NCBI GenBank assembly: GCA_019722365.1
Contig: JADFUC010001373.1
Coordinates: forward strand, 310,001-374,000
Direction of reading: 5' to 3'
DNA length: 64,000 nt
Source of the DNA: Lithospermum erythrorhizon
Taxonomy: Eukaryota; Streptophyta; Magnoliopsida; Boraginales; Boraginaceae
Part shown: in pieces, positions 1-10,499 of the stretch
Position numbering within the stretch: the first letter of the stretch is position 1
How the letters are laid out: the number at the start of each line of letters is the position of its first letter
Made by a program: the position numbers and the translations under genes
Notes under the pieces: generated by a model
Told to the model about the DNA's origin: nothing
What the model saw: the letters and a program-made list of their open reading frames with translations, nothing else
Databases searched by the model: none

Positions 1-169
1 AGAAATCTATAGAGAATAATAACTTTGGCCTCAAAAAATAATAATTAAGTTTTACAATATATACACCATTAACCTTACTTCGCCTATGTCCTTAATTTCA
101 TCTTCACTAATAATCATAATAAATGGCTACATACAATCATTATTTTACATACTATTATCTTATTCAACA
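1..169 (-). repeat. 3' LTR of Copia element A, cut by window start
   Basis: Positions 10-169 match 4470-4623 through shared blocks such as agagaataataact, acaccattaacctta, ctaataatcataat and ctattatct. The element-side edge reads TGTTGAA on the minus strand and ends at 169. It is preceded by a purine-rich tract (170-180, CTTGAGGGTGG on the minus strand), which fits a polypurine tract used for plus-strand priming. Confidence 0.85.
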
Positions 170-316
170 CCACCCTCAAGCGACGCATAACAGAATGCCC
201 AACTCTGGCAGTAAACTCAAACCATGTCCTGGTTTGAAGTGTTCAAATCAAAGAAGTTCTAACTGAATGATACATTTAGATCTAGATATGGGCCCCCATC
301 AAGCTAAATTTTGTCC

Positions 317-1357
317 CTACAAAATGACAACCACTTCAATATAAGCTGGAAACATCTTATCTATCCAAAACGCAACGTCGATCAAGAGTCTATTGTGCTT
401 ATCACCTACGAATATATCTAAACCGCTTAACAAACCTTTCAACCATTTTAGCTCACACGTCACCTTAGCTAAAGCTCGATACTCCGCTCGTACGAGGAAA
501 GATATCATCCTCGCTTTCTTCGACTTCCATGAAGTCATGCCAAGACCCAAGATATACAATCCACCCCGTAACCGATTGCCTCTGCCTAAGTGACATGCCG
601 CCCACTCAGCTACTTATCCCGATACCGCAGACATATTTCCCCGCCCAAGAATACACCCTCGCCTTGGGACTGAGATATCGAACCAATTCGCAAGTGCCGC
701 CGCCTAATGGTCTTCCTTCTAAAACTGAGACAAACATGAACCGAAAATACAATCTGTCGAGTAAAGGAACAAATGGGCTCACGAAAGCCATATTGCTCAC
801 CATCGCCAAAGGGCTCAGAGTAGCACCGAGTCGACGATTCTCGCTTCCACAGAAACGCACTGTTTGCCTCTGATTCCAAAATAATATCCAAAGCATACTC
901 CGCCGATAGAGAAAAATACCTTCTGCTTCGCATACTGAGCAATCTAAAAATACCTCAACTTACCCAAATCCTTCCATTTTGAAACGGTAGCTCCATGGTC
1001 ATTGCAAATACGTCGTTTTAATTATTGCCCAAAATAATAGATCGTCCACATATACCAAAGACATTCAACCAACGCCTGATTTATAGCAATTGTGGAATAA
1101 TTGGAGTAAGATCGCATAAAACCATATTCAGACAAAGCGCCGCCAATTTAGCAAACCAAGAACGCGGGGCGCTGCTTCAAACCATACAACGACTTACGCA
1201 ACCACACTTCGACTGCTCTGCCTTCGAACCCCGGGGAACGCGTGACGTAAACTTCTTCCGCCAAGTCCCCATGCGTAAAAGCATTATGTACGCCCATCAA
1301 TGTAATTTCGCCTTTCAGAAGCCGCAATGTTAAAGCAAATGTCCGAATCATTACCAT
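317..1357 (-). pseudogene. Copia element A reverse transcriptase and RNase H remnant
   Basis: This is the 3' part of the Copia pol gene, read right to left in several frames. 1148-1357 encodes a stretch resembling the RT N-terminal core: VHNAFTHGDLAEEVY, then RKSLYGLKQ. At 1041-1052 the minus strand reads TAT GTG GAC GAT, the catalytic YVDD, followed by a leucine pair. 606-942 covers the region after the active site (YALDIILE, a VHV..SF segment and an RYL-S-P-like segment). 317-559 carries the RNase H portion, with SWKSKK, AEYRALAKVTCEL and KWLKGLL. Because the motifs sit in different frames, the gene cannot make a full polyprotein. Open frames on the opposite strand at 529-873 and 1025-1333 are shadows. 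Confidence 0.85.
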
Positions 1358-1406
1358 TTCTTTTTAGTAAATCGGAAAATTTATCCGGTCAAATGCCTTC
1401 GACTCG

Positions 1407-2450
1407 ATGATTTCCGAACACAACCAACCGAGCTTTATACCGCCAATCTATAAATCCGACGATAATTTGATTTTATACATCCAACGACTTCAACGCTTTC
1501 TCAAGAGAAGCAGCCAACTCTCTAATGCTCCTATTATTTTCAAGTGGCCCCACTGCCTTCATAGCGTAGCCAATTTGGGATCGCCTACGGCCTCAGCGAA
1601 GCTCTGGCCAACACATGTAGTAACAAATTTCTAAGAAACACACCATGTTCCTCCTAAAAACGACTACTATCCAAATAATTTATTGTGTGTGGAATAAAGA
1701 TTACCGTTACCCGGTGAATTTGGTCAGACTGCTTTCTAGCTGGGTCAGCTAAACCAAATCCATGTTGTTCACAACAAAATCATTTAAGACGATCTACGTA
1801 ACCTCCTGTCCTGCCACTTCTACCCCAATCAGAATCGCACCGCATTTGGGGTTAATAGTGGATTTGGTTCACGAAGGAAGATCGGCAGCCTGGCCTGCCG
1901 GGCAAGATCCGATTCGACGGCACCACCGCCTCGGATCGGCCGAATGTAGGGGAAGCTGGCACTCTAAATGTGCCTCGTCCCTAATAAATTCATCATATGT
2001 AGGACCCTGGGCGAATTTAACTCCGTACTATCAAATTCAAGTGGAAACACATTTTAAACAAACTCATATCACTTAGACACAAAAAATTTTTGAACAAAGA
2101 TCAAACATCTTCCATCCTTACCAAATGAATACCCCACATTTAAGTTTGAAAAATAATTCCAATCACTTCAAATAAGCTTTTAAGACGTAAAAACTCAATT
2201 CCATTATCACTTCGCACTCGCTTAACTGCGGGCATTAAATTGTCGTCGATAAGCGCCAAAGTAAAAACCAAACACTCGCTTTACGACGCAATAAAAAATA
2301 TCCGCATACCTAGTAAAAATCATCATCCATGTAATAGTTAAGAAAATCTAGCCCACACGAAGACAAAGTACGATAAGTGCCCCCCACATCACAATGGGTC
2401 AATTCAAAAGGAAGATCAGCTATTGTCACTTAAAAACAAAACAATCACGA
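1407..2450 (-). pseudogene. Copia element A integrase remnant
   Basis: No long frame survives, but the reverse complement of about 2190-2390 reads as a broken integrase core. A GTYRTLSSCG-like stretch is followed by FL-YYMDDDF-Y (compare the usual TIVDDFSR), a KRVFGF-like stretch, and near 2193-2220 RVRSDNGIEF, which holds the second catalytic aspartate of the DDE triad. Frameshifts separate these pieces. Between 1407 and about 2150 I see only scattered similarity expected of the integrase C-terminal region and the linker to RT. The position between protease and RT fits Copia order. Confidence 0.65.
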
Positions 2451-2606
2451 ATTGCTTTTACTCCGACAAAGACACATCACAGGTCTTATTCAAACTATCA
2501 CTAGACACAAAATTAAAAGAAAGTGTCTGCACGATCTTAGGGGGCTGACGGATGTCCCAACCACACGCCACAAAATCGGGATCTTACCGGAAGAACCAAT
2601 CGTGAT

Positions 2607-3047
2607 TCACCCGAACGTCAAAATCGCCCCGTATAACAGACTCCCCATTCTTTTCACCGAGTCCAATCGGCCCCTCGAGCCTGTCCTCTGTGATAAAAAC
2701 AACTCAGAGGAACACAGCTGGCATAACATACCAATATCATCCGTCATTTTGTTAGAATCGATTGCACAAGAAATTCCTGGGAACATAATATACAGTGTAA
2801 CCAAACTAGATAATCGAACTCGTGCTATATATTTTAGAAACAAATTTTAGTCCCATCAGTAAACCGACCGTACATACAAGCATATCACAATAAGGCAGGA
2901 CATTCGTAGAATATGATTCGAGGCACCCACTATCGATAAACCATAATTTGAAGAAAACTTACCATCAAGTTGACTACCAAGTACAGAAAATCTAACAGAA
3001 AGCAATTGTCGAACTGCTCGAATCGACACCGAATACCCGAATTGCAC
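2607..3047 (-). pseudogene. Copia element A protease and pre-integrase remnant
   Basis: 2856-3047 (-) encodes RQLLSVRFSVLGSQLDGKFSS followed by GLSIVGASNHILRMS. This matches the usual Copia stretch from the end of gag into the retropepsin motif WIIDTGASNHMTG, with the catalytic Asp region changed to IVG, so the enzyme would be inactive. 2607-2843 (-) continues with FPGISCAIDSNKMTDDIGMLCQL and an SQRTGSRGRLDSVKRMGSLLY stretch. This corresponds to VPDLSCNLISVSQLNDD and the GAG-pre-integrase region just before the zinc finger. The two frames differ, so at least one frameshift lies between them. The long + strand frame at 2452-2850 is antisense to this and not a gene. Confidence 0.75.
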
Positions 3048-3049
3048 TG

Positions 3050-4019
3050 CAAGGAACGCGACCTTACGCCGAAACCGCCGGCCGACCTCGCCCCGGTGAC
3101 AAATCGTCAGCGTTTCTAAAGATCGGGTACCAAGGGACGCCGGGCCACGCCTCCCTCAAGCTGGCGAATCTCGCCCCCACGTCCGGGGTTTAATTTGTCA
3201 TGGACTCGGGGCCTATCACCCCACTAGTCCGGAAACTGCTTCCCAAAACAAGTCGATTTCTTCATGCCCCACTGACATAAAAGTGCAAGAATATTAGGAG
3301 AAACCGAGGTTTATATTCGGATGTACTTTACGCGGAGCTTTAAATCACAAAGTCATGACTTCGGCTCGATCATCAAGCACCACCCGATCAAGGCTTCTCG
3401 GGTTGTGCTCCTCTTGACCATGACTTTGTACGGCCAATCAACGGATCACAAGCACAGTCGGTAACGATGCCCAAATCGCTCGTGTGATTGATCCCCTGCA
3501 TAAAAAATCATGAAACTTCTCCTCATCACGCCTGCTTCACAAATTCCCGCCATTCCACAAACACAAGGGTGACCGGAACGCATTTGGCAAAGCTTCATCC
3601 CATACTGCTTCAAATTTTCCCCAAAATAAGTCGCGATACTATCAGAAATCACATATGCGTATAATTGTCGCTTCAATTCATGTTTACGTGTCTGCCGATC
3701 AGAAACCGCTCTCGCAATAAATCCCACACCCGCTTTCGCCTCCTCAAAATTGCCGGATCATGTACTTTCGAGAATCATCAATGGTGTTCATAATCCATTG
3801 CACTAAAGTAGACTGTACTGCATCCCAATCACAAAGATGTACCGGGTTCGTGGGTTTACGAATAGTTCCATCAATAAATCCAAATTTTCGTCTACCTCGC
3901 AGAGACAAACGCATCGAACGAGCCCATTGTTCATAATTCGTCAGATAGAGTTTCATCAGCATTTCCAATCATATTATTACCCGGATTGTCAAGCCAGCCT
4001 GGGGAGCATGGAGACGTAG
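3050..4019 (-). pseudogene. Copia element A gag remnant
   Basis: 3744-3968 (-) encodes LTNYEQWARSMRLSLRGRRKF, GFIDGTI, a W at the usual spacing, and LVQWIMNTID. This is the N-terminal Copia gag domain (retrotran_gag_3/UBN2_3 type). 3446-3727 (-) continues with a DSIATYFGENLKQYGMKLCQM stretch and a CVCG motif, comparable to the second half of gag (YFGKLK-LWDEL, then C-x-C-G). About 3050-3440 should hold the zinc knuckle; only weak matches remain there and no intact CCHC was found. The protein would form the particle shell of the retrotransposon. This copy is disrupted. Confidence 0.8.
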
Positions 4020-4454
4020 GGTCGATTTTGGCGAGCAAAGAATTTCATCATCGCTCGTCTTCGGTGGTGCCATCACCGAAAAAGTGATCTCTCGGTGTCG
4101 AGCGGAGATCGACATTATCGGTCATCGTCGGTCGAGATTAATCGGAGACATAGAAAACAGTAAATCGCAAACCAAACTAACTCAAATCCAACAAATAGCG
4201 AGATTTGAATCAAAATTGGAACTGTGAATAGAAGAAACTAACAAAATCGAGATTTACATAGAGCAAATAGAATCGGGTAACCAAACTAACTCAAATCCAA
4301 CAAATAGTGCATCGAATCATCGATCACCAATCCACTTTCACCAAGCAAATACAATTAGCTAAATCCTTACACTATTATTACGTTGTCACTATTATGGTGA
4401 TTCGATCGGTGGGGTTTATTTTGAATTTAGAGGAGGGAGGCTAGGGTTTTTCTC

Positions 4455-4468
4455 GCTCGATACTCATA
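4455..4468 (-). other. Decayed tRNA-Met primer-binding site of element A
   Basis: On the + strand gctcgatactcata sits directly inside the right LTR. A canonical plant Copia site would read gctctgatacca here, the reverse complement of TGGTATCAGAGC used by initiator tRNA-Met. Small indels explain the difference. The position next to the LTR edge supports the call. Confidence 0.6.
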
Positions 4469-4469
4469 C

Positions 4470-4623
4470 ACAGAGAATAATAACTCTTATTTCAAAAATA
4501 ATAATGTTTTACACAATATATACACCATTAACCTTACGGGCCTATATTCTAAATCATCTACTAATAATCATAATAATAATACGACATACAATCATTAATT
4601 ATACACTATTATCTGGTTCAATA
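4470..4623 (-). repeat. 5' LTR of Copia element A
   Basis: About 154 bp, homologous to 10-169. The outer edge reads TATTGAA on the minus strand, where the other copy has TGTTGAA, a single transition in the terminal TG. The inner edge abuts the primer-binding site. The flanking bases to the right are cttaa (4624-4628). Confidence 0.85.
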
Positions 4624-5003
4624 CTTAAAACATGTTACATCAACACTTACATATATCTTTCGAATTTGCTAAAATGGTACCAATAATTATAGTTACAGTT
4701 TAATCTCTAATAATGATCGTAAATGCAGTTTGACCCTTCTAATTAAATGAACATTTAAAAATATTTCATTAATGGTCGCATTTTGGAATCCATAGTGCGT
4801 GCAACCTCTTACATTTTTGGGGACTATTATTGAAACACGGATATATGTAATATGTATTGGGGATTAAACTGCATCGATATATCCGTCTTATGATCAGAAA
4901 CTAAACTAGAAAACTACAATCAGATACTGCTTTCATTTGAAAAGATTGTCAAAGTTTAAATGATAAAATTTAACAAACTTTATTTTAATTGTTATACAAC
5001 TTT
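4624..5003. other. Intergenic spacer, no gene seen
   Basis: 380 bp of AT-rich sequence between Copia element A and the first solo LTR. It contains text typical of dispersed plant repeats (a 'large reading frame-free, GTTTGACC...GGGGATTAAACTGCA' type stretch at about 4730-4880) but no open frame, RNA gene or clear terminus. Confidence 0.5.
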
Positions 5004-6817
5004 TGTAATGCAAAGAAGAATTTTTATTATTTATTATAAGGGGTACAAAATAAAATCCACTGTAGGGGAAAATTCCTTATTGTACAGGTTTTATCAAATC
5101 AAGCAGATCGAGTGTCTAAAACTATAAGTCCCTACGCCGCTTGTCGACGCATTTGTGAGATGTATAGTCATTTCGCTTCGAACTCGATTTTAATCTTAAT
5201 AGGAGCTTCTGCATGAGCCTCGGCTTGACTCGAGCTTGATTGACTTTCTTGGATAAATGGGCTCTACGAAATGATACGTGTCTCGCTCCTCGATGGATTT
5301 TGTGACCGGTCCGGACTCGATACGGTCAGGAGCCAGCCTTAACAAATGCATTCCCCGTCATTGCATTTCGACTGATCTTTTACCAACTCGATCTCCCGCC
5401 CATATTAGATTCGTTGATGGACTTCATCAAGAATCATTGAAACATGAAGCCTCACCTCGCGACGGGACTTAAGAGACGTTCCCTGTATGATCACAGAATG
5501 TATCAAGCTACTACTATGGGACTTAAGAAGAAGGCTTACTGGCCGTTAATGACTTCAGAGGCTGGCAGACTATTCGTCTTTAAATGACTTTAATTTCAAG
5601 ATAACTCCGAGCTCTGTCGCCATGGAAAGGATAAAGAAACAAGTTATTTCAAGCAACGTATCGCCTCCTTGGCTTCGCATTTTCATAACGGGTCTTAGCA
5701 AATTATTACCGTAGAATAACTTAAAGCGGTGATTTGACCTCACTCTCAAGTTTTTATCTTGTACTACAAATCCACCTTAGTAGCTCGTTGTCAGAAGTGA
5801 TGATTAGCTGAAGTGCCGAGTATCCCAACCTTTCGTCATTTATTAATCGACGATCAAATAGAGCCTTAGCAACAGAGCCTGGCCGAACTAGCTTATGTAG
5901 ACCTAATATTCAAATAGATTTCCTATATCCGAACTGATGAATTAAACCTCGGCGCTTTTCTGCAGATTCACGCAAGATTTACGAATAATCGCGCTCCTTT
6001 AGCTATTCCTCGAATATTCGGGTTGCCTCGAGACTGTACGATTCTCATCGATTTAAAGCTGATTAAGAATTATCACAGTAATAATTTTGATTTCAAGCGC
6101 CATTTAGACACTGAGGTGTTTCTAGCCACCCGTGGTAAGCCACGGGTAGTTCAAAAGATTTAACTTGCACTCTCTGCAGTGTCTTCCGTATTTTCTGTTT
6201 TTTATGTATTTTCTAAAATGAGAATGTCAGATGATTTTTGAAAACAAAGGGGTATTTATAAAGCTTTTATCTCTCGAATACGCAAGGTTTAATTCCATTT
6301 GCTTTGATTTCAGCGATTAGCGATCTTAACCGCCGAATTTCGGCGCAAAGATTCCCGAACGCTCTGGATATTTAGTGTGATTTCTTTTGCCTCCAAAGAA
6401 ACAATATAAAGTACCTATTTTCACTTTGTGTTCGATTTTAGGTTAAATATATTTTTATATCAATTCACGGACCTTTTGGTTCTCTTTATTTCAATCCCCT
6501 ATAATCAGCTTTCATTTTGGATCCACAAAACTTCCAGCCTCCATTTGACGCTTTTAAACTTCAGTTCTCAATTTTAGCCCCTACGACCGATTTTAATATA
6601 ATAAAATTAGATTTTAGCCCTCGAACCTTAAATTGAATGAATCCTTTTAATTTAAGTTATTTTTCCTAAAACCCTTGTTCGCATTTGTGGTTTCACATTA
6701 AATTTAGTACTGATCGAGAACTCCTAGTCACGTGCCACTTTAGTGGCTCGATTTAATTAATTTGATTAAGTCATCTTAATCATTTTAATTATCATTAATA
6801 AATTTTCACTGCTCACA
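5004..6817 (+). mobile_element. Solo LTR, family S copy 1
   Basis: An 1814-bp LTR without internal domain. It starts TGTAATGC and ends CTCACA, flanked by acttt (4999-5003) and acttc (6818-6822), a 5-bp target duplication with one mismatch. The 5' third is rich in CTTGACT/GAGCTTGA repeats. A G-run plus TATTTATA (6253-6260) looks like the core promoter about 1.25 kb into the LTR, and a CACGTG box sits near 6730. Homologues in this window lie at 33421-35508 (-), 36965-40698 (-), 56646-58329 (+) and 60022-62061 (+). The frame at 5278-5472 has no recognisable domain and is not called. A solo LTR arises by recombination between the two LTRs of one element. Confidence 0.85.
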
Positions 6818-7025
6818 ACTTCGATCAATCAAAATTATTATATTAATAATAAATTTATTAAGAATACCATATTATTATATATTCTCACTAAATATCATAT
6901 ATATAATGCTCATATTATTATATATTAACAATAAATATTTGAACTATTTTTAAAAAAGAGTTACCACTTGACATTTTTTTTGGAATAGATCAGAGAGAGA
7001 ACTATATACTTGGACTATGGTCTAA
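6818..7025. other. AT-rich spacer
   Basis: About 200 bp, very AT-rich (repeated atattattatatatt words), between the solo LTR and the GAACCG-rich element. No gene seen. Confidence 0.5.
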
Positions 7026-7625
7026 GGTTGTGCGTAAAATTCGAAATCGATCCGAACCGACCGAACCTAACCAAAATAATCGAAATTAATGCAAGTCGTG
7101 ATCGAACATAATCGATTATTTTCGGCCTCGGAAAGAACAAAATCAATTTAGGTTCGGCCTTTCAAATAACCGAATCGAACCGATGCCTAACTTTTCTATA
7201 GATCTTTCAATTTTCATTTATTATCAAGCTACATTCAGTATTTTGCTCAGACATTTTAATGCGGGAATTTAGATTTCATTCATTATTTATATGATGTAAT
7301 AATAGATATGTAAATCTTTCTAAAGCTAGTTATATAGGGAATACATATGTAAAAAGAATAGTATTGTCACTTATCGTTGTGATCGAATCGTTGCATGAAA
7401 TTGCATATTTAGTTCAATGTCGCCTATCAAATTACATTTTGATTGCACCTATCTAGCCTAGCGACTTAATTTCTGGTACCTCAAGCACGATAGCACACAA
7501 TCTAAACCGACTTTTGACGAAACGACGAACCGAATCAATTTAGGTTATTCAGCCTTTGAAAAAACCGATGAAATAAATTTGATTCCACTATTCTCAAACC
7601 GAACCGAATCAAATCAATCCGCAAG
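7026..7625. mobile_element. Short GAACCG-rich repeat element, copy 1
   Basis: About 600 bp. Both ends carry the same block in direct orientation: GAACCG words, then AATCAATTTAGGTT, CAGCC or CGGCC, TTT, and ACCGA. The left block is about 7041-7190 and the right about 7500-7625. The middle is AT-rich and non-coding. A diverged full copy lies at 54066-54682 and shares internal text such as atctttctaaa, atatagggaatac and atttagatttaatt. Direct terminal blocks on a 0.6-kb non-coding element recall TRIM/SMART elements. The outer GTGCG/ACACACCC words instead recall hAT-type MITEs. The class is unresolved. Confidence 0.6.
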
Positions 7626-7689
7626 CATTTCAAATTTCTTTCATTATTGAAGAACAAGGAAATGTCTTAATGCAATTTATTTGGAACAG

Positions 7690-7836
7690 ATTTGGCACTG
7701 CTTATAGGCAGGGAGTATCCATATCTAGGTGGGGAAAAAGATAAAGCTGGGACGACTCCTCTACAAATACTTGCTTGCAACCCAACGGTATTCTATAGTG
7801 GCAATAGTGGGAAATTCATCGAATCTATTTATAACC
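7690..7836 (+). CDS. Ankyrin/PGG gene, first exon visible (internal exon)
   Basis: This exon belongs with 8203-8741 and 10500-11192. It follows an acceptor (ttggaacag) and ends at a strong donor (C/GTAAGT). It encodes about 49 residues: DLALLIGREYPYL, KDKAGTTPLQILA, then NPTVFYSG and KFIESIYN. This is the ankyrin-type block that in plant ACD6/ITN1-like proteins precedes the FIY-linker. The exon begins mid-codon (the G of the first Asp must come from an upstream exon), and the frame has a stop shortly upstream. Earlier exons are therefore required, but none is recognisable between 4624 and 7689, which is filled by a solo LTR and the GAACCG element. Either the 5' exons lie left of the window or the gene is truncated. 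Confidence 0.7.
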
Positions 7837-8202
7837 GTAAGTATGGTTTAATCACACTTTAAAATATCTCTATTTCAATAGTTTGCTTTCAAGGTAAAAG
7901 ATTAATTCAATCTGTTATATACGGAGTATATTAGAAGTGCATATTATCCCTTGGCATTATTAAAATGAACAATTTGTTATATTAAGAACTCCAAATTTGT
8001 TGGATATATAAATAGTCATTTTCTTTCATGCATCATTAAATTATTCTAATATGGCATAAACGAATTTTCTTATTTAATTGTGTTTTACCTATTCGGATAT
8101 ACGAATTTTTCCTTTCTTTAATTGTTGTTAGTATCTAACTTATTGTTAGAGCCAGTTTACTAGTGTAAAAGTCCTAATTACAGAATCATGAAATGCTTGT
8201 AG

Positions 8203-8741
8203 ATGTTTCTATTAATCACACTCCCTATATAATACCAATATTGGAATCCACCCGGAAGGAAAAACAAAGACATCACTCTGCAGAGGAATTGGCAAAATTA
8301 CTAATCGAAAACGATACATCGTGGATATTCGACTATTACGAGCAGGTGGAGGAGGCACAACAAGAACAACGTAGCCCAAAAGGATTTGATTTGATAATGG
8401 ACGTTGAGGTGGCAGAGGAGGGAAAAACACCGCCACCGCCACTGATGTTGGCTGCGAAGTATGGGTGTATGGAGATTGTTAAGGGCATACTTGAAAAGTA
8501 CCATCTAGCTATAGAGTATGAAGATAGTTCAGGGTGCAACATTTTACATGTTGCACTAAAACATCGTCGCATGGCTGTTTTTGACTATGTTGAAAAAATG
8601 GACGTTCCCATGAGATGGCTTATAAGGAAACTGGACAACAGAGGAAATTCTATATTGCACATGGTTGGGATCAAGGAGCCCCAAATTCAGGACTTTCGGA
8701 ATCCTGCCCTACAGTTACATGACAATCTCCACTTATTTGAG
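8203..8741 (+). CDS. Ankyrin/PGG gene, middle exon with ankyrin repeats
   Basis: The frame is open from 8193 to 8774, but splice logic sets the exon. The acceptor TTGTAG at 8202 restores phase with the upstream exon (C + AT gives His, then VSINHTPY). The donor GAG/GTACAT at 8741 joins in phase to 10500. The open-frame ATG at 8193 is probably not a real start. An alternative acceptor at 8183 is out of phase with the upstream exon. The protein carries an acidic linker, then two ankyrin-like units (PPLMLAAKYGCMEIVKGILE, and GCNILHVALKHRRMAVFDYV) and the typical DNRGNSILHMVG block, followed by ALQLHDNLHLFE. Ankyrin repeats mediate protein contacts. In this family they face the cytosol ahead of a membrane-spanning C-terminus. 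Confidence 0.8.
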
Positions 8742-9411
8742 GTACATCTAAAGTCTGAACCTACTCTAAGTTAATTTTCCAGCCCGTCATGTTTTATTTT
8801 AGCATGGTATGGCAGTATGCTCACATGCGATTTCAAAAGTTAAGCGGTGATAATTCTAAAGATTCCCTTCAATTGAAAAGACGTCTTAAATAGCCAGATC
8901 GTTTCAAAGTAAATTTCGATAATTATACCGTCAGCAGACAAGCTTAACCAAAGTATAAACGCCGCATTATCTGTCTTAAATACGAAAATGCTACACATGC
9001 ATCTCTGCCTTTAACATCCAAAATAGCGATGTGCACATTTGGCTTTTGGCGACTATACTACAACATTTCGTTACTTTCTTTGGCACTAATCTATATCATC
9101 AGAATTATTCTAATTAACCGAAAAATGGTCCTAATTATCACCTGCAGGACCAAATCTATAGTTAAATTTACAAAAAAAATATCGAAATTACTAATTTTAC
9201 ATTATCGAGGGTGTGGTTTTAATGACTGTGGACGTTGTTGTAGATAATCAGACAAATACCTCGAACTTTGGATAAAAGCTAAGCACTTAATCACTCAGAG
9301 TTCGCATAAACGAAATATTTGTCCGAGAGGCACATTTGAAAAACAAAAATAAGGAGGAGCAGCTGAAAAAAATGTAAATTTGTGTTGATGGCAAGACTAG
9401 AACACGGAACC

Positions 9412-10306
9412 TAGGCCTGTAAACGAGCCGAATACTCCAAAGTTCGACTGCCTCGCCTCTATTTCAACCTAAGATTTGGCTCTACCGATCAAGTAATATC
9501 AATTTTGATATTCTATTTCGAGTTCTGATTTTAAATTTAACATCGCTCGAATCCGCTCTGCAAAAATTGAACCAAAAAGAAAGTTGAACAAGAAATAACA
9601 ATTGAATCAACAATACCGATTGAACCAAAAAGAAAGTTGAATAAAATAACAATTGAATCAACAATACCAATCGAACCAAAAAGAACAATTGAATGCAAAA
9701 TTGAAGTTGGACCTAACTGAATTAAAAAAAAAATATGAAATCCTAACTAAAACCCAAAAAATAAAAACCTAATTAAACAATTTCAAAATCAAGCCTAATT
9801 AAATACCTAATTGAAATCCTAATAACAATTAAATACCTAATCAACGCATGCACACCATCGGATCTTCACCCTGTTTTCAATCTTTTAATTCGCTTTTTGC
9901 TTCGCTTTTGTGGTTGAAATTGTCAGGCATAGTTTTTGTTGTCGCTTCAAGCCAGGGCTGTTGGATTTTGTGATCGCGGGATGGGAGAGGTCCGATTGGG
10001 GTCGCGGTGATGGACGAGACCGAGGTCCTGATCAGTCAGAAATAAAGCGGGGAAGCACTCAGGATAACTAACGACGATTTAGTGAGGGCGGGGGCTTACT
10101 AAACCGTTCAATCTGCCGGAGTAAGAATACGGACTTAGGTCCATTTATTTATTGAAGTCGATCGAGTCGTATTAATTTCAACAAAGGCGCTGGCTCGACG
10201 ATACGCGAAATTGCCGCCGCATTTATCGCTTGATTTTCACCAGCCCGGAAATAACTATTTCGAAATTTAATAATTCGAATTGAATCGAGCTTGAGGCTCA
10301 GCCCTA
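9412..10306. mobile_element. Probable hAT-type insertion inside the last intron of the ankyrin/PGG gene
   Basis: The outer edges read TAGGCCTG (9412) and CAGCCCTA (10306), short inverted repeats like those of many plant hAT elements. The next text is 'TAAACGAGCCGAA' at the left and 'GAATCGAGCTTGAGG' at the right, typical of such non-autonomous copies. The 8-bp flanks acggaacc and gttgcacc agree at only half of the positions, so the target duplication is not secure. No transposase frame is present. The element accounts for over half of the 1758-bp intron (8742-10499). Confidence 0.45.
9566..9690. repeat. Tandem repeat, about 52-bp unit
   Basis: Units beginning att/atc-gaaccaaaaaga start at 9566, 9619 and 9670, giving periods of 53 and 51 bp and about 2.4 copies. 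The unit ends with ataacaattgaatcaac. It lies inside the probable hAT insertion. Confidence 0.75.
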
Positions 10307-10499
10307 GTTGCACCAATGCAAACGTATTGATTTTTTGCCAATCTCAAAAAACTATTTGTGCAATTAACTTGATGTTCTTCTATAACGACCTGAATCCCGA
10401 TCTATCCGTTAGAGATGAAGAAGCACGTTTTATCATTACATTTGCAATTCATTATATTCCTACTTGTAAAGCTTATTCATAACTCAAATATGCATGCAG

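Larger units (their letters stand above)
1..4623 (-). mobile_element. Degenerate Ty1/Copia LTR retrotransposon (element A)
   Basis: A near-complete Copia element on the minus strand. Read from right to left it has a 5' LTR (4470-4623), a decayed primer-binding site, gag, protease, integrase, reverse transcriptase, RNase H, a purine tract and a 3' LTR cut by the window start. The domain order is Copia-type, with integrase before RT. Reading frames are broken many times, yet individual motifs (GASNH, SDNGIEF, YVDDLL, a CELKWLKGLL-like RNase H stretch) are still legible, so this is an old, inactive copy. The very short LTRs and the gag pattern suggest the Ale/Retrofit lineage, which is an inference. 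The 5 bases outside the right LTR are cttaa; the matching target copy would lie left of the window. Confidence 0.9.

Noticed and set aside
2452..2850. 132-aa open frame on the + strand
   Set aside because: It is the shadow of the Copia pre-integrase region on the minus strand.
10494..10499. ATG at 10494 as the start of a stand-alone PGG-domain protein
   Set aside because: ATGCAG is the end of the intron (splice acceptor). The frame joins in phase to the ankyrin exon ending at 8741, and the PGG family normally has ankyrin repeats upstream.
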